A stretch of 64,000 nucleotides of DNA from Mucilaginibacter endophyticus (GCF_003351025.1 NZ_QPCG01000007.1:124001-188000); one strand, 5' to 3'; counted from the first letter of the stretch, positions 27,458-36,082 are shown. A program made the numbers and translations. Notes: a model not told the origin generated them from the letters alone.

Positions 27458-29614
27458 ATGAACAAACCAATTAAAATCCTGCTCAGTTTAACGTTATTAA
27501 TTATTTTCAAGGCAAACACGGTAAATGCCCAAACTCAACCGGTGTATACTAAGTATGTAAATACTTTTATAGGTACCGCGCCGCTCAATGACCCTAAAAT
27601 TTTAGGTTATGAATTGCCCAAAGGATGGCGGTCATGGGCCGGGCTTACTTTTCCGGGTAGCTCATTGCCCAATGCTATGGTGCAATTAAGTCCTATGACA
27701 GCCTATGGCTCTGGGGCGGGTTACCAGTATGAGGACTCGGTTATTTATGGCTTTACGCATACCAATAAAGGGCACTGGAATTTGTGTAATATCCCGATTT
27801 TGCCGGTATCAAATCCGCAGGGAAGCAAATTCGGGTCAAGGTTTTCGCATAAAAAAGAAAGCTCGGCACCGGGGTTTTACCAGGTATATCTTGAAGATTA
27901 CCAGGTAAATGTGAGCCTGACCTCGACCTTAAGGAGCGGTTACCATAAATACGAGTATAAGAACAACACCAACAGGCAAATTCTTTTTGACCTGGGCAAA
28001 GCCAACAGCAGGGTATCAACCTGGCGTATAGAACAGGTAGGCCCGAATGCTGTTCAAGGTTTTCAAGGTGGCGAGAACGTTTATTTTTATGCCGAACTAA
28101 ATACCAAAATAAACAAATTAGAAAAAACAGAGGAAGGTCAGCGCAGTGGGTATGCGATGCTGTATTTAGCCGATGGAAGTACTGGCTCGGTTGAACTTAA
28201 AATCGGGCTCTCGTTTGTAAGCGAGAAAAACGCTAAAGAGAACCTGGAGAATGAGATAGGCAGTAAAAGCTTTGATGCTATTCGTAATGAGGCGACACAG
28301 ACATGGGAAAAGCTATTGGCTAACATACAGGTTAAAGGCGGAACCGAGAAACAAAAACGCATGTTTTATTCCTGCCTGTACCGTTCGTTTTTGTGGCCTG
28401 CATTACGCAGCGACGTAAACGGCGAGTTTACCGATGCCAAAAGAAATGTAGTGAAAACAGGGGCAAGGTACTATACAGAACCATCGTTATGGGATACTTA
28501 CCGGAATAAAGATGTGCTGCTTGGGTTGATCTCGCCTGATGTAACGCTTGATGTTATTAAATCATTAAAAGATGTTGGCGATAAAACCGGTTTCATCCCT
28601 ACGTTTTTTCACGGTGATCACGGTGCTTCGTCCATCGCGGGAGCTTACCTGAGAGGTATCGATAATTTTGATGTTGAAGGCACTTATAAATTGTTGCTAA
28701 GAAACGCCAATGTTGAAGGCGGTGCGCGTCCGTACATTACCGAGTATATTCAGAAAGGATATATCTCTGATCCTGACATTGCCAAACCCGAGGTGGAAAC
28801 CAAAGCCAAAGCAGGAGTTTCAAAAACGCTGGAGTACTCATACGACGATTATTCGGTAGCACAGATAGCCAAAAAATTAGGTGATACCGCCAATTACCGC
28901 ATTTTGATGGCGCGTTCAAAAAACTATAAAAACATGTTTGATCCATCTACCCGGTTTATGCGGGGTAGGTTGGAGAACGGCGAATGGATCAGGAACTTTG
29001 ACCCTCAGCATCCGTATTATGAATACATGTACCGCGAAGCTAATGCCTGGCAGGTATCCTTCTTTGCGCCGCATGATATGCCGGGCCTGATCAAGCTTTA
29101 CGGCGGGCCAAAAGGATTCGAATCAAAGCTTGATTCGTTATTTACCCTGCCATGGAACCCTAATTATATTGCCCGAAATGTAGAAACTATGATAGGTCAG
29201 TATTGCCAGGGTAACCAACCCGATCATGAGGCACCGTTCGCTTATATTTTTATCAATAAACCGGCAAAATCGCAAAAAATAATCGACTATATTTTGAACA
29301 ACCTTTATGGTATTGGTGACGAAGGGTTGGAACTCAGCGGGATGGATGATGCCGGCGAAATGTCATCATGGTATGTTTTCAGCGCGTTAGGTTTATATCC
29401 TTTTTCGGCAACCGATCCAAAATATATTGTTACTGCCCCCTTGTTTGATGAAGTGAAATGGACAACCAGCAATGGCAAAACTTTAACCATCAGCAAGCCG
29501 GGAAAAGGCAGGGCTGTTACCTCGGTAAAAGTAAACGGAAAGGTTAATAACGGATATTTTGTGTCGCACGATTTGTTTAAAACAGGCGGTAAAATATCAA
29601 TATCTACAAACTAA
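27458..29614 (+). CDS. GH92-family alpha-mannosidase-like glycosidase, exported
   Basis: 718 residues with a signal peptide (ILLSLTLLIIFKANTVNAQ). GH92 landmarks: YVNTFIGTAPLNDPKIL and GLTFPGSSLPNAMVQLSP at the start, YGFTHTNKGHW, then the (alpha/alpha)6 domain with RSFLWPALRSDVNGEFTD, LWDTYRNKDVLLGLISPD and YREANAWQVSFFAPHD, where Glu527 sits at the catalytic-acid position. The Ca/base region LSGMDDAGEMSSWYVFSALG (about 625-645) is intact. GH92 enzymes are Ca-dependent, inverting exo-alpha-mannosidases that trim mannans or N-glycans. The gene stands alone, divergent from the VCBS operon. Some loops differ from the classical enzymes (GHWNLCNIPILPV replaces the usual GxG segment), so linkage preference is open. 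Confidence 0.88.
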   Translation: MNKPIKILLSLTLLIIFKANTVNAQTQPVYTKYVNTFIGTAPLNDPKILGYELPKGWRSWAGLTFPGSSLPNAMVQLSPMTAYGSGAGYQYEDSVIYGFTHTNKGHWNLCNIPILPVSNPQGSKFGSRFSHKKESSAPGFYQVYLEDYQVNVSLTSTLRSGYHKYEYKNNTNRQILFDLGKANSRVSTWRIEQVGPNAVQGFQGGENVYFYAELNTKINKLEKTEEGQRSGYAMLYLADGSTGSVELKIGLSFVSEKNAKENLENEIGSKSFDAIRNEATQTWEKLLANIQVKGGTEKQKRMFYSCLYRSFLWPALRSDVNGEFTDAKRNVVKTGARYYTEPSLWDTYRNKDVLLGLISPDVTLDVIKSLKDVGDKTGFIPTFFHGDHGASSIAGAYLRGIDNFDVEGTYKLLLRNANVEGGARPYITEYIQKGYISDPDIAKPEVETKAKAGVSKTLEYSYDDYSVAQIAKKLGDTANYRILMARSKNYKNMFDPSTRFMRGRLENGEWIRNFDPQHPYYEYMYREANAWQVSFFAPHDMPGLIKLYGGPKGFESKLDSLFTLPWNPNYIARNVETMIGQYCQGNQPDHEAPFAYIFINKPAKSQKIIDYILNNLYGIGDEGLELSGMDDAGEMSSWYVFSALGLYPFSATDPKYIVTAPLFDEVKWTTSNGKTLTISKPGKGRAVTSVKVNGKVNNGYFVSHDLFKTGGKISISTN

Positions 29615-29620
29615 AAAAAC

Positions 29621-29682
29621 GACTTTTCAAGGCCATAGCCCCGTTATTGTATTTGGTAACGAGATTGTGGCCTTGAAAAGTC
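29621..29682. terminator. Long perfect inverted repeat after GH92
   Basis: GACTTTTCAAGGCCA (29621-29635) and TGGCCTTGAAAAGTC (29668-29682) are perfect 15-bp arms. The 32-nt interior has a second small stem (CGTTA/TAACG). It starts 7 bp after the GH92 stop. No U-run follows on the plus strand, but a run of six A precedes it, so a minus-strand transcript would see a classic terminator. Confidence 0.6.
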
Positions 29683-29712
29683 AATAGTGCCTGATTTTAC
29701 CGGAGAACTGTT

Positions 29713-29743
29713 TTTGATTTTTCGGCAACATGCCTTAATATTG
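29713..29743 (+). promoter_or_regulatory. Candidate promoter of the small hypothetical gene at 29771
   Basis: TTTG at 29713-29716, a 19-bp spacer and TAATATTG at 29736-29743 match the Bacteroidota -33/-7 pattern (TTTG, TAnnTTTG) with one mismatch in the -7 box. The start codon lies 28 bp downstream. Confidence 0.4.
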
Positions 29744-29770
29744 TGCGTTCTTTCATGAACATCTATCTAA

Positions 29771-30142
29771 ATGAGCAGAAAAACGGTAAATATCTTGATA
29801 TTAAGTGTTGGGGTGCTCATGCTTCTGATCCGGCCTTACCTTGTTTACCAACTGACAGGTTATGAAAACAAAGGGAAAAACCCTGTTAAAACCATCCTGC
29901 TGCAAAGACTGATCAAGAAGAAGGATGAGCACTATGAGCATTCTGAAAACTCAGCAGTCGAAATCCAAATCCGCAAGCTTAACTTTAAAGTCCCGGTAAA
30001 GCCAACTCCATTTTTGCGCCTCCGTGGCTTAGTGTCAGCTTCTTATGTTAGCTCAAATATCCACGTTAACAAAGCGCAGCTTACATTGCTCGTTAAGCCG
30101 GGAAAATATCTTTTAAATTTCTTATCCTGTTTTCGTATCTGA
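29771..30142 (+). CDS. Small membrane-anchored hypothetical protein
   Basis: 123 residues that I do not recognise as a named family. An N-terminal hydrophobic segment (ILILSVGVLMLLIRPYLVYQ, about residues 8-27) could be a membrane anchor, followed by a Lys-rich region (QRLIKKKDEHYEHSENSAVE) and a basic C-terminal half. A promoter-like element lies upstream and the reading frame has no competing long frame, so it is probably a real gene. No domain or catalytic motif is visible. It precedes the polysaccharide-deacetylase gene by 94 bp on the same strand. Confidence 0.6.
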   Translation: MSRKTVNILILSVGVLMLLIRPYLVYQLTGYENKGKNPVKTILLQRLIKKKDEHYEHSENSAVEIQIRKLNFKVPVKPTPFLRLRGLVSASYVSSNIHVNKAQLTLLVKPGKYLLNFLSCFRI

Positions 30143-30236
30143 TTAATAGCTTATGATAATTGCGTGCTCATCAGCGTGTATTATAGCATCGCAATACTTT
30201 TTCTGTTGCACAGATTGATTTTTAAAAGCTTATTAC

Positions 30237-31037
30237 ATGAAAACCATATTTTTTACTTTTCTCTTTCTTGCTACGCTTGCAATTGCACAGGCACAGCAAT
30301 TAATAACCTGGCCGGATGGCAAAAAGGCAGCCATTATCCTTACTTATGATGATGCTTTGCCCTCGCAATTGAAAATTGCAGTACCTGAGCTTAAAAAAGA
30401 GAAATTGACAGCTACCTTTTTCCTGACAAGTGACATCGACAGCACCTCAATACCCCAATGGCGAAGCCTTGCTAAAAAGGGCTATGAGTTGGGTAACCAC
30501 ACTGTGTTTCACCCTTGCGCGGGAACGGATGACAACCCTGTTCCTTCTGATCATTATACCGCATACCAAATCATTCGGGAAATTGAGGTAATGGACAGAT
30601 TTTTATACGCGGTTGATGGAAAAACCAAAAGGACATTCGCCTATCCGTGTGCCGAAACTATTGTGGGTGGGAAGGACTATGTAGATTCTCTCCGGAAGTA
30701 TACCTTGGTTAAATATGCCCGGGATGGCGGCGACTCAACAGCTTTTATAACCGATTTTAACCATCTTGATCCTTTTCGTGTACCTTCTTATGGATTAGAA
30801 GGTGGCGAGACCGGGGCTCTGCTTATTGCCTTTGTAAAAAAAGTGCAGCAAAGCGGTGGTTTGGGTATAATAATGATTCACGGTGTAGGCGGCGATTATA
30901 TCACCATTTCTGCCGAAGCCCATAATGAGCTTATCCAATATCTGAAAGCCAACCGGAAAGAGATCTGGATCCCGACTTTTCAGCAGGGTATGGATTACGT
31001 GAACAAGCAAATTCCTTTAAAAGCACAAAAACTATAA
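30237..31037 (+). CDS. Polysaccharide deacetylase (NodB/CE4-type) family protein, exported
   Basis: 266 residues with a signal peptide (FFTFLFLATLAIAQAQ). The NodB fold is shown by AAIILTYDDALPSQLK (motif 1, catalytic base and metal Asp pair), KGYELGNHTVFHPC (motif 2, metal His pair) and the later GIIMIHGVGGDY (motif 5 His). The family removes N- or O-acetyl groups from chitin, peptidoglycan or xylan. The start is an ATG with the signal directly behind it. The PF04185 phosphoesterase follows after 22 bp, so cotranscription is likely. The substrate is not deducible. Confidence 0.85.
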   Translation: MKTIFFTFLFLATLAIAQAQQLITWPDGKKAAIILTYDDALPSQLKIAVPELKKEKLTATFFLTSDIDSTSIPQWRSLAKKGYELGNHTVFHPCAGTDDNPVPSDHYTAYQIIREIEVMDRFLYAVDGKTKRTFAYPCAETIVGGKDYVDSLRKYTLVKYARDGGDSTAFITDFNHLDPFRVPSYGLEGGETGALLIAFVKKVQQSGGLGIIMIHGVGGDYITISAEAHNELIQYLKANRKEIWIPTFQQGMDYVNKQIPLKAQKL

Positions 31038-31059
31038 CTTCAAAACATCAAAACGAACT

Positions 31060-32400
31060 ATGAAAAATTTTAACAGAAGGTATTTTTATATTCCGGCTGC
31101 CTTAGCACTCGCCACTTGCCTGGGCATTACTGCGTTTCGTGACCCGGAGGCACCCGCTATTAATAAGGTGCAACATGTGGTTGTCATTTATATGGAAAAC
31201 CACAGCTTTGACAACCTGTGGGGCCAATTCAAAGGTGCCGATGGGCTTACATCAGCAAATAAAGAAAACGTTATCCAGATAGACGCGGAAGGTAAGCCTT
31301 ATACTACTTTGCCACCGGTGCCGCGCAGCAGCGCTTTCCCTACAAACCTGCCAAATACTTATTTTAATATCGACCAATACGTAGCTGCCGATCAGGCTAC
31401 GCCCGATGTTACGCATGCTTTTTACCAGGAGCAAATGCAAATAAACGGCGGTAAGATGGACAAGTTTGCGTTATATAATTATACCAAAGGTTTAACCATG
31501 GGATATTATACTACTGCTAAACTACCGTTGTATGAACTGGCGACTAAGTATACGCTTTGCGATCACTTTTTTCACAGCGCTTTTGGCGGCTCCTTTCTTA
31601 ATCACCAATGGTTAATTGCGGCTGCTTCACCAGAGTTTCCTAACGCCCCGGAAAATATCAAAGCGCAACTGGATGCATCCGGAAAACTGATTAAAGACGG
31701 ATCGGTAACGCCGGATGGCTATGCTGTTAATACTTCTAATTCTGTAAACCTGCATCCTAAAGGTGCCAATCCTGCAACTCTGATTCCTAATCAAAATGGC
31801 CCAACTATTGGCGACAGGCTTACCGATAAAGGAATTTCATGGGCCTGGTATTCAGGTGGCTGGAATGATGCGGTAGCAGGTAAAGCCGACCCAACCTTCG
31901 CTTACCATCACCAGCCATTCGCTTATTTTACTAAATATGCCGAAGGTACTGAAGAAAGAAAAAAACACCTGAGAGATGAAACCGAGTTTTTGGAAGCAGC
32001 AAAAAAAGGCACTCTACCGGCAGTATCTTTTGTTAAACCTATAGGGCTTGAGAACGAGCATCCTGGTGCATCTACAGTTACAGCCGGTGAAAGCCATGCC
32101 GTTAAGTTAATTAACGCGGTACTGAACGGGCCAAATGCTAAAGACGTGGTTATAATCCTCACTTACGATGAAAACGGTGGTTTTTGGGATCACGTTGCGC
32201 CACCGAAAATTGATAAATGGGGACCAGGTACAAGGATCCCCGCATTGATCATTTCGCCATTCGCGAAAAAAGGTTTTGTTGACCACACTAATTACGAAAC
32301 GGTAAGCATTATGGCGTTTATAGAAAAAAGATGGGGGCTGAAACCGCTTAACAGCCGCGATCAGCATGCCGATCCCTTAAGCCATGCGTTTAGCTTTTAA
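31060..32400 (+). CDS. PF04185 phosphoesterase (acid phosphatase/phospholipase C type), exported
   Basis: 446 residues with an N-terminal signal (YIPAALALATCLGITAF). Family motifs: HVVVIYMENHSFDNLWGQ (metal-binding Glu-Asn of the alkaline-phosphatase superfold), FGGSFLNHQWLIAAASPEFP, GISWAWYSGGW, the metal-binding ILTYDENGGFWDHV and RIPALIISPFAKKGFVDH. It hydrolyses phosphomonoesters or phosphodiesters; in this family AcpA-like acid phosphatases and PlcC-like phospholipases cannot be separated by eye. The last 17 bases overlap the start of the cytochrome c peroxidase gene, pointing to translational coupling. It could feed phosphate to the cell. Confidence 0.88.
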   Translation: MKNFNRRYFYIPAALALATCLGITAFRDPEAPAINKVQHVVVIYMENHSFDNLWGQFKGADGLTSANKENVIQIDAEGKPYTTLPPVPRSSAFPTNLPNTYFNIDQYVAADQATPDVTHAFYQEQMQINGGKMDKFALYNYTKGLTMGYYTTAKLPLYELATKYTLCDHFFHSAFGGSFLNHQWLIAAASPEFPNAPENIKAQLDASGKLIKDGSVTPDGYAVNTSNSVNLHPKGANPATLIPNQNGPTIGDRLTDKGISWAWYSGGWNDAVAGKADPTFAYHHQPFAYFTKYAEGTEERKKHLRDETEFLEAAKKGTLPAVSFVKPIGLENEHPGASTVTAGESHAVKLINAVLNGPNAKDVVIILTYDENGGFWDHVAPPKIDKWGPGTRIPALIISPFAKKGFVDHTNYETVSIMAFIEKRWGLKPLNSRDQHADPLSHAFSF

Positions 32401-34174
32401 GGCTATTTCAGCAGGCCTCCTGGTTGTCACCGGGTTGGGCCTGCTGAGTTTTCATAATACCTCGGCGTCCGTATCTGAAAATGTGCGTGAAAAGCTGGTA
32501 CTACAGGCTGATAGTTTTTTGACCGCGGTACACAGTTTGCAGTCGGCAGCAGCAAGTGGCAACAAACAGGTGTTGCAGCAGCGGTTCAAAAATGTACGGT
32601 TGGCCTATAAACGGATAGAATGGGCTACAGAATACTTTGATCCCCTTACTTCGCGGCAGGTTAACGGGCCTCCGGTACCCGAAACCGAGCTTAGCGGCCT
32701 GGTTATCCAACCGGAAGGTTTGCAGATCATAGAGCAGTTTTTGTTTCCTAATTTTAACCCTGCTTCACGGAAGCAGCTTAGCGCATCGCTGGCTAAGCTT
32801 GAGGTTAATGCCCGGGCATATCAGAATTATTTTGCACAGGCCGATTTGCAGGACTGGCAGATCATGGATGCGCTTAAATTGGAGGTATTTCGGGTAGAGG
32901 CCTTGGGCTTGAATGACTTTGATGATCCCCTCGTTCATCAGTGTTTTGCAGAATCGACGGCTGCGCTTAAAAGTGTAGGGGTTGTTACGATGTACTACGT
33001 ACAGGATAATAACGATCCGTTGCATGAACTTTTCGATCACGCTATAGGCTATCTTTCCAGGCCTGTTGTTTTTGATCATTTTGACCGGGCTGCATTTCTT
33101 ACCCTTTATGCAAATCCCTTAACAAGGGCTTTAACTTATTTACATAAGCAGTTGAACCTGCCCGATGTCCGTTACAACCGTTTGTTGAACCAGGATGCGG
33201 AAACGTTATTTGATGCAAACGCTTTTAATCGTAATGCTTATATCGCCGCCCCGGAGGATTCTGTTACCGAAAAAAAGATAGCGTTGGGTAAAAAATTGTT
33301 TTTTGACCCTCGGTTGTCCGGCACCTTAACCCGTAGCTGCGCTACCTGTCATCAACCCGATAAAGCGTTTACTGATGGTATGGTTAAAAATCTGGATATT
33401 ACCGGCAAAAAAACAATTTTCCGGAATACGCCAACGCTGATCAACGCGGCGTTACAGCCCGCTCAGTTTTACGATCTCCGCGCAGCTTCGCTGGAAGATC
33501 AGGTTGTTGATGTAATAGGTAATCGCGATGAAATGCATGGCGACATTAAGCTCTCGACCAAAAAGCTGTGGCAGGACAAATATTACACCGGGCTTTTTAA
33601 TGACGCTTTCCCGATAAAAGACAGAACAGCTATCGATACAGGAGAAGTGATGAATGCTTTGGCAAGCTATATCCGAAGCCTTACCGCCTTAAATAGCCGG
33701 TTTGACGCTTATATGCAAGGCGATCGGCAAATGCTGAATCAAACGGAAATCAACGGTTTTAATATTTTTATGGGCAAGGCGCGTTGCTCAACATGTCATT
33801 ATCTGCCATTGTTTAATAGCACGCTTCCGCCAAGGTATGTGCAAATGGAAGCCGAGGTGATTGGTGTGCCGAAAATCAAAAATGGTAAAATCATTGATCC
33901 GGATCCGGGACTGTTTGGTATTCAGCCATTGGAGTTTAACGAACACGCCTTTAAGGTTACTACCGTGCGCAATACCAACAGAACTGCGCCATATATGCAC
34001 AATGGCATTTATAAGACGCTTGAGGAAGTAGTTGATTTTTACAATGAAGGCGGAGGCGCTGGAATGGGGCTGAAAGTCCCTAACCAAACACTTTCTGCAG
34101 ATAAACTTCATCTTACTGTTAAAGAAAAAAAAGAACTGAGCGCTTTCATTAAAGCACTGGACAGCCATAATTAA
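32384..34174 (+). CDS. Di-haem cytochrome c peroxidase with N-terminal helical domain
   Basis: 596 residues. The start codon lies within the preceding gene (17-bp overlap) and opens a good signal peptide (ISAGLLVVTGLGLLSF). Residues about 30-290 are a helical domain (RLAYKRIEWATEYFDPLTSR), a type found in front of peroxidase modules in Bacteroidota. The C-terminal CCP/MauG module has two haem c sites: SCATCH (Cys319, Cys322, His323) and RCSTCH (Cys468, Cys471, His472). KLFFDPRLSGTLTRSCATCH and FKVTTVRNTNRTAPYMHNG are family landmarks. It reduces hydrogen peroxide with periplasmic electrons or oxidises a partner protein. The tight coupling to the phosphoesterase is unexplained. Confidence 0.92.
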   Translation: MRLAFKAISAGLLVVTGLGLLSFHNTSASVSENVREKLVLQADSFLTAVHSLQSAAASGNKQVLQQRFKNVRLAYKRIEWATEYFDPLTSRQVNGPPVPETELSGLVIQPEGLQIIEQFLFPNFNPASRKQLSASLAKLEVNARAYQNYFAQADLQDWQIMDALKLEVFRVEALGLNDFDDPLVHQCFAESTAALKSVGVVTMYYVQDNNDPLHELFDHAIGYLSRPVVFDHFDRAAFLTLYANPLTRALTYLHKQLNLPDVRYNRLLNQDAETLFDANAFNRNAYIAAPEDSVTEKKIALGKKLFFDPRLSGTLTRSCATCHQPDKAFTDGMVKNLDITGKKTIFRNTPTLINAALQPAQFYDLRAASLEDQVVDVIGNRDEMHGDIKLSTKKLWQDKYYTGLFNDAFPIKDRTAIDTGEVMNALASYIRSLTALNSRFDAYMQGDRQMLNQTEINGFNIFMGKARCSTCHYLPLFNSTLPPRYVQMEAEVIGVPKIKNGKIIDPDPGLFGIQPLEFNEHAFKVTTVRNTNRTAPYMHNGIYKTLEEVVDFYNEGGGAGMGLKVPNQTLSADKLHLTVKEKKELSAFIKALDSHN

Positions 34175-34227
34175 ATTATCCGCGATTTTAATGACCGCTT
34201 CGTTATTTTATTTAGTTGCTGTCGGGC

Positions 34228-34235
34228 TATATTTG
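34228..34235 (+). promoter_or_regulatory. -7 box 5 bp ahead of the HAD gene start
   Basis: TATATTTG matches TAnnTTTG exactly and ends 5 bp before the ATG at 34241. Transcription would begin at or next to the start codon, so this mRNA may be leaderless. No strong -33 box is seen. Confidence 0.45.
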
Positions 34236-34240
34236 CCGCC

Positions 34241-34843
34241 ATGGAAATTTCAAAGCTTGAGCAATTAACCAATCTGAGTAAAGGATATAAAGCTTATTTA
34301 TATGATTGTGACGGCACCCTGGCCGACAATATGGGGGCGCACAAGGAAACCTATATCAAAGTAGCGGCAAATAAAGGGCATGTTATTGAAGGAGATATCA
34401 TAGATGAACTGGCGGGATGGCCGGTGATCAATGTAATTGAGGAGATAAACAAAAAATACGGGACAGACTTTGACTCGCTGGAGTTTAAGGAGTTGAAATA
34501 TAAATTGTTTCTGGACGAATATATAGCGCATACTTTACCCATAGTCCACGTGGTAGACCATCTGCGGGCGCACGTAGGTAAAGTAAAGATCGGCGTGGTA
34601 TCCGGCAGCGGCAGGGTTGCTGTGGAAAAGACGCTGGAAGTGCTTGGGATAGCATCGCTTATTGAGGTTATGGTTTGCGCCGGTGAAACCGAGCATGGAA
34701 AACCTTTTCCAGACCCTTTTTTGAAAGCGGCGAAATTGCTTGAGGTTAATCCGGAAGATTGCCTGGTATTTGAAGATGGCGAAGCGGGAACCATAGCTGC
34801 CACGGCGGCCGGTATGAACTGGGTCCGTATCGACCACTTATAG
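34241..34843 (+). CDS. HAD-superfamily phosphatase (beta-phosphoglucomutase-like)
   Basis: 200 residues. HAD motif I is YDCDGTLADNMGAHK (nucleophile Asp21 or so), motif II is VVSGSGR, motif III is the Lys in HGKPFPDPFL, and motif IV is VFEDGEAG. A helical cap lies between motifs I and II. This is the subclass of small sugar-phosphate phosphatases and beta-phosphoglucomutases. The beta-phosphoglucomutase-like nucleophile spacing (DxDGTLAD) is compatible with either. It starts only 5 bp after a perfect -7 box. The next features are a broken small gene on the opposite strand and a YtxH-like gene, so no operon context helps. Confidence 0.87.
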   Translation: MEISKLEQLTNLSKGYKAYLYDCDGTLADNMGAHKETYIKVAANKGHVIEGDIIDELAGWPVINVIEEINKKYGTDFDSLEFKELKYKLFLDEYIAHTLPIVHVVDHLRAHVGKVKIGVVSGSGRVAVEKTLEVLGIASLIEVMVCAGETEHGKPFPDPFLKAAKLLEVNPEDCLVFEDGEAGTIAATAAGMNWVRIDHL

Positions 34844-34863
34844 AACAAGACAAATTCAGGCTT

Positions 34864-35050
34864 TTATTCTCCTTTGGTTTTTTCTTCTTTTTTGAAATGG
34901 GCCCGCGCTTGTTTCAGACCGGTTGCGATGGCTTCGCCCTCGTTGCCGGTTGTTTTTAGCACTTCGTTTGCAATCTCGGTTGCCTTATCCCTTATTTTTT
35001 TAGGTTTGATTTTTGTATGATGGCGGGTAGTCGCCGTTAAGCCATGGCAT
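34864..35050 (-). pseudogene. Small YdaT/ChaB-like protein gene broken by a one-base frameshift
   Basis: On the minus strand an excellent ribosome site (AAAAAAGGAGGAATT) precedes ATG at 35050. The first frame reads MPWLNGDYPPSYKNQT and stops. The next frame continues as KKIRDKATEIANEVLKTTGN, EGEAIATGLKQARAHFKKEE and KTKGE to a TAA at 34864-34866. Removing one A from the CAAACC around 35005 would join both parts into one 61-residue protein of the small MPW-NG-YPPSYKN family common in Bacteroidota. The 187-bp span is one base more than a whole number of codons. The break is either a real mutation, a sequencing error, or programmed frameshifting. The function of the intact family is not established. 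Confidence 0.7.
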
Positions 35051-35101
35051 AATTCCTCCTTTTTTATGCTAACAATTTGCCGCGGGTTTTGTTAACCCAT
35101 T

Positions 35102-35341
35102 ATGAAAAATCCATTTAAAAAAGAAGATAATACAGGGCTTATTGTAGCAGTAGCGGCTGGCGCGTTGGTGGCTGGCGCATTAGCTTATTTATTTTTAACC
35201 GAAAGCGGGGGAGAGGTGATTAAGTCAATTAAGCATAGGTTAAAAGATGAAGCAAAGGATCTGGCTTCTGATGTTGTTAGTGCTAAGACCGGTATAAAGA
35301 AAAAGAAAATAAAAAAAGTAGCCGATCATATCGTTAAATAA
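35102..35341 (+). CDS. YtxH-like small membrane protein
   Basis: 79 residues. A glycine- and alanine-rich transmembrane segment (LIVAVAAGALVAGALAYLFL, about 13-32) is followed by a charged helix (GGEVIKSIKHRLKDEAKDLA) ending in a Lys-rich tail. This is the layout of YtxH-domain proteins, small envelope or stress-related proteins. It is divergent from the broken YdaT-like gene 51 bp away, and the next gene begins one base after its stop, so it is probably translated from the same mRNA as the reductase. Confidence 0.75.
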   Translation: MKNPFKKEDNTGLIVAVAAGALVAGALAYLFLTESGGEVIKSIKHRLKDEAKDLASDVVSAKTGIKKKKIKKVADHIVK

Positions 35342-35342
35342 C

Positions 35343-36035
35343 ATGCCTCCGAAATCAAAATTACCTTACGTTGTTTGCCACATGATGAGTTCGGTTGATG
35401 GCAAAATATTGACCAAGAACTGGGCTGATACCAAGACAGGAAAAGGTTCAACAGGGCTCTACGAAAAGGTTCATAAGAAATATGACAGCCAGGCCTGGAT
35501 GTGCGGTAGGGTAACCATGGAGCGCGACTTTGCAGATGGCCTATACACTCACGATGGTGAGCAAACAAATGAAACTACCGATTTTGTAGCTGATGCTAAA
35601 GCCAAATCGTTTGCTATAGCGATAGATGCTAAAGGTAAATTAGCGTGGAAAGAAAACAACATCGATGGCGACCATCTTATTGAAGTGCTCACCACACAGG
35701 TTTCACAAGGCTATGTTGATTATTTGCGTGACCGGGGAATATCATATGTTTTCGCGGGCGACAAGGACGTTGATCTTACAGTGGCTTTAAATAAGATAAC
35801 AAGTCTTTTCCCGATAAAAACAATAATGCTGGAAGGTGGCGGAAATTTAAACGGCGCGATGATGAAAGCAGGATTGGTTGATGAATTAAGTTTGCTGCTT
35901 TTGCCACTGGCCGATGGAACAACTGCAACCAGCGTGTTTGAAACCGGGGCCGTTACCGAAATGAAGTTGAAAAAGGTAAAAGAACTGCCCGGTGGTGTAC
36001 TCTGGCTAAACTACAAGGTAAGGAAGGCCAAATGA
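35343..36035 (+). CDS. RibD C-terminal domain / dihydrofolate-reductase-fold reductase
   Basis: 230 residues made of one RibD-C domain (PF01872). Visible landmarks: YVVCHMMSSVDGKILTKNWA at the N-terminus, AWMCGRVTMERDF, and the nucleotide-binding glycine motif IMLEGGGNLNGAMMKAGLVD near residue 160. In RibD this domain reduces the ribosyl group of a pyrimidine in riboflavin synthesis using NADPH. Stand-alone copies without the deaminase half are common, and their substrate is usually unknown. It starts one base after the YtxH-like stop. I would not call it a riboflavin gene from this context. Confidence 0.82.
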   Translation: MPPKSKLPYVVCHMMSSVDGKILTKNWADTKTGKGSTGLYEKVHKKYDSQAWMCGRVTMERDFADGLYTHDGEQTNETTDFVADAKAKSFAIAIDAKGKLAWKENNIDGDHLIEVLTTQVSQGYVDYLRDRGISYVFAGDKDVDLTVALNKITSLFPIKTIMLEGGGNLNGAMMKAGLVDELSLLLLPLADGTTATSVFETGAVTEMKLKKVKELPGGVLWLNYKVRKAK

Positions 36036-36082
36036 ACAGGCTTTGATCTGGTTTCTATTTTTGGATAAAATTTGCAGATTTA

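Noticed and set aside
33788..34168. 126-codon minus-strand frame inside the cytochrome c peroxidase gene
   Set aside because: Antisense to the haem-binding module; no ribosome site.
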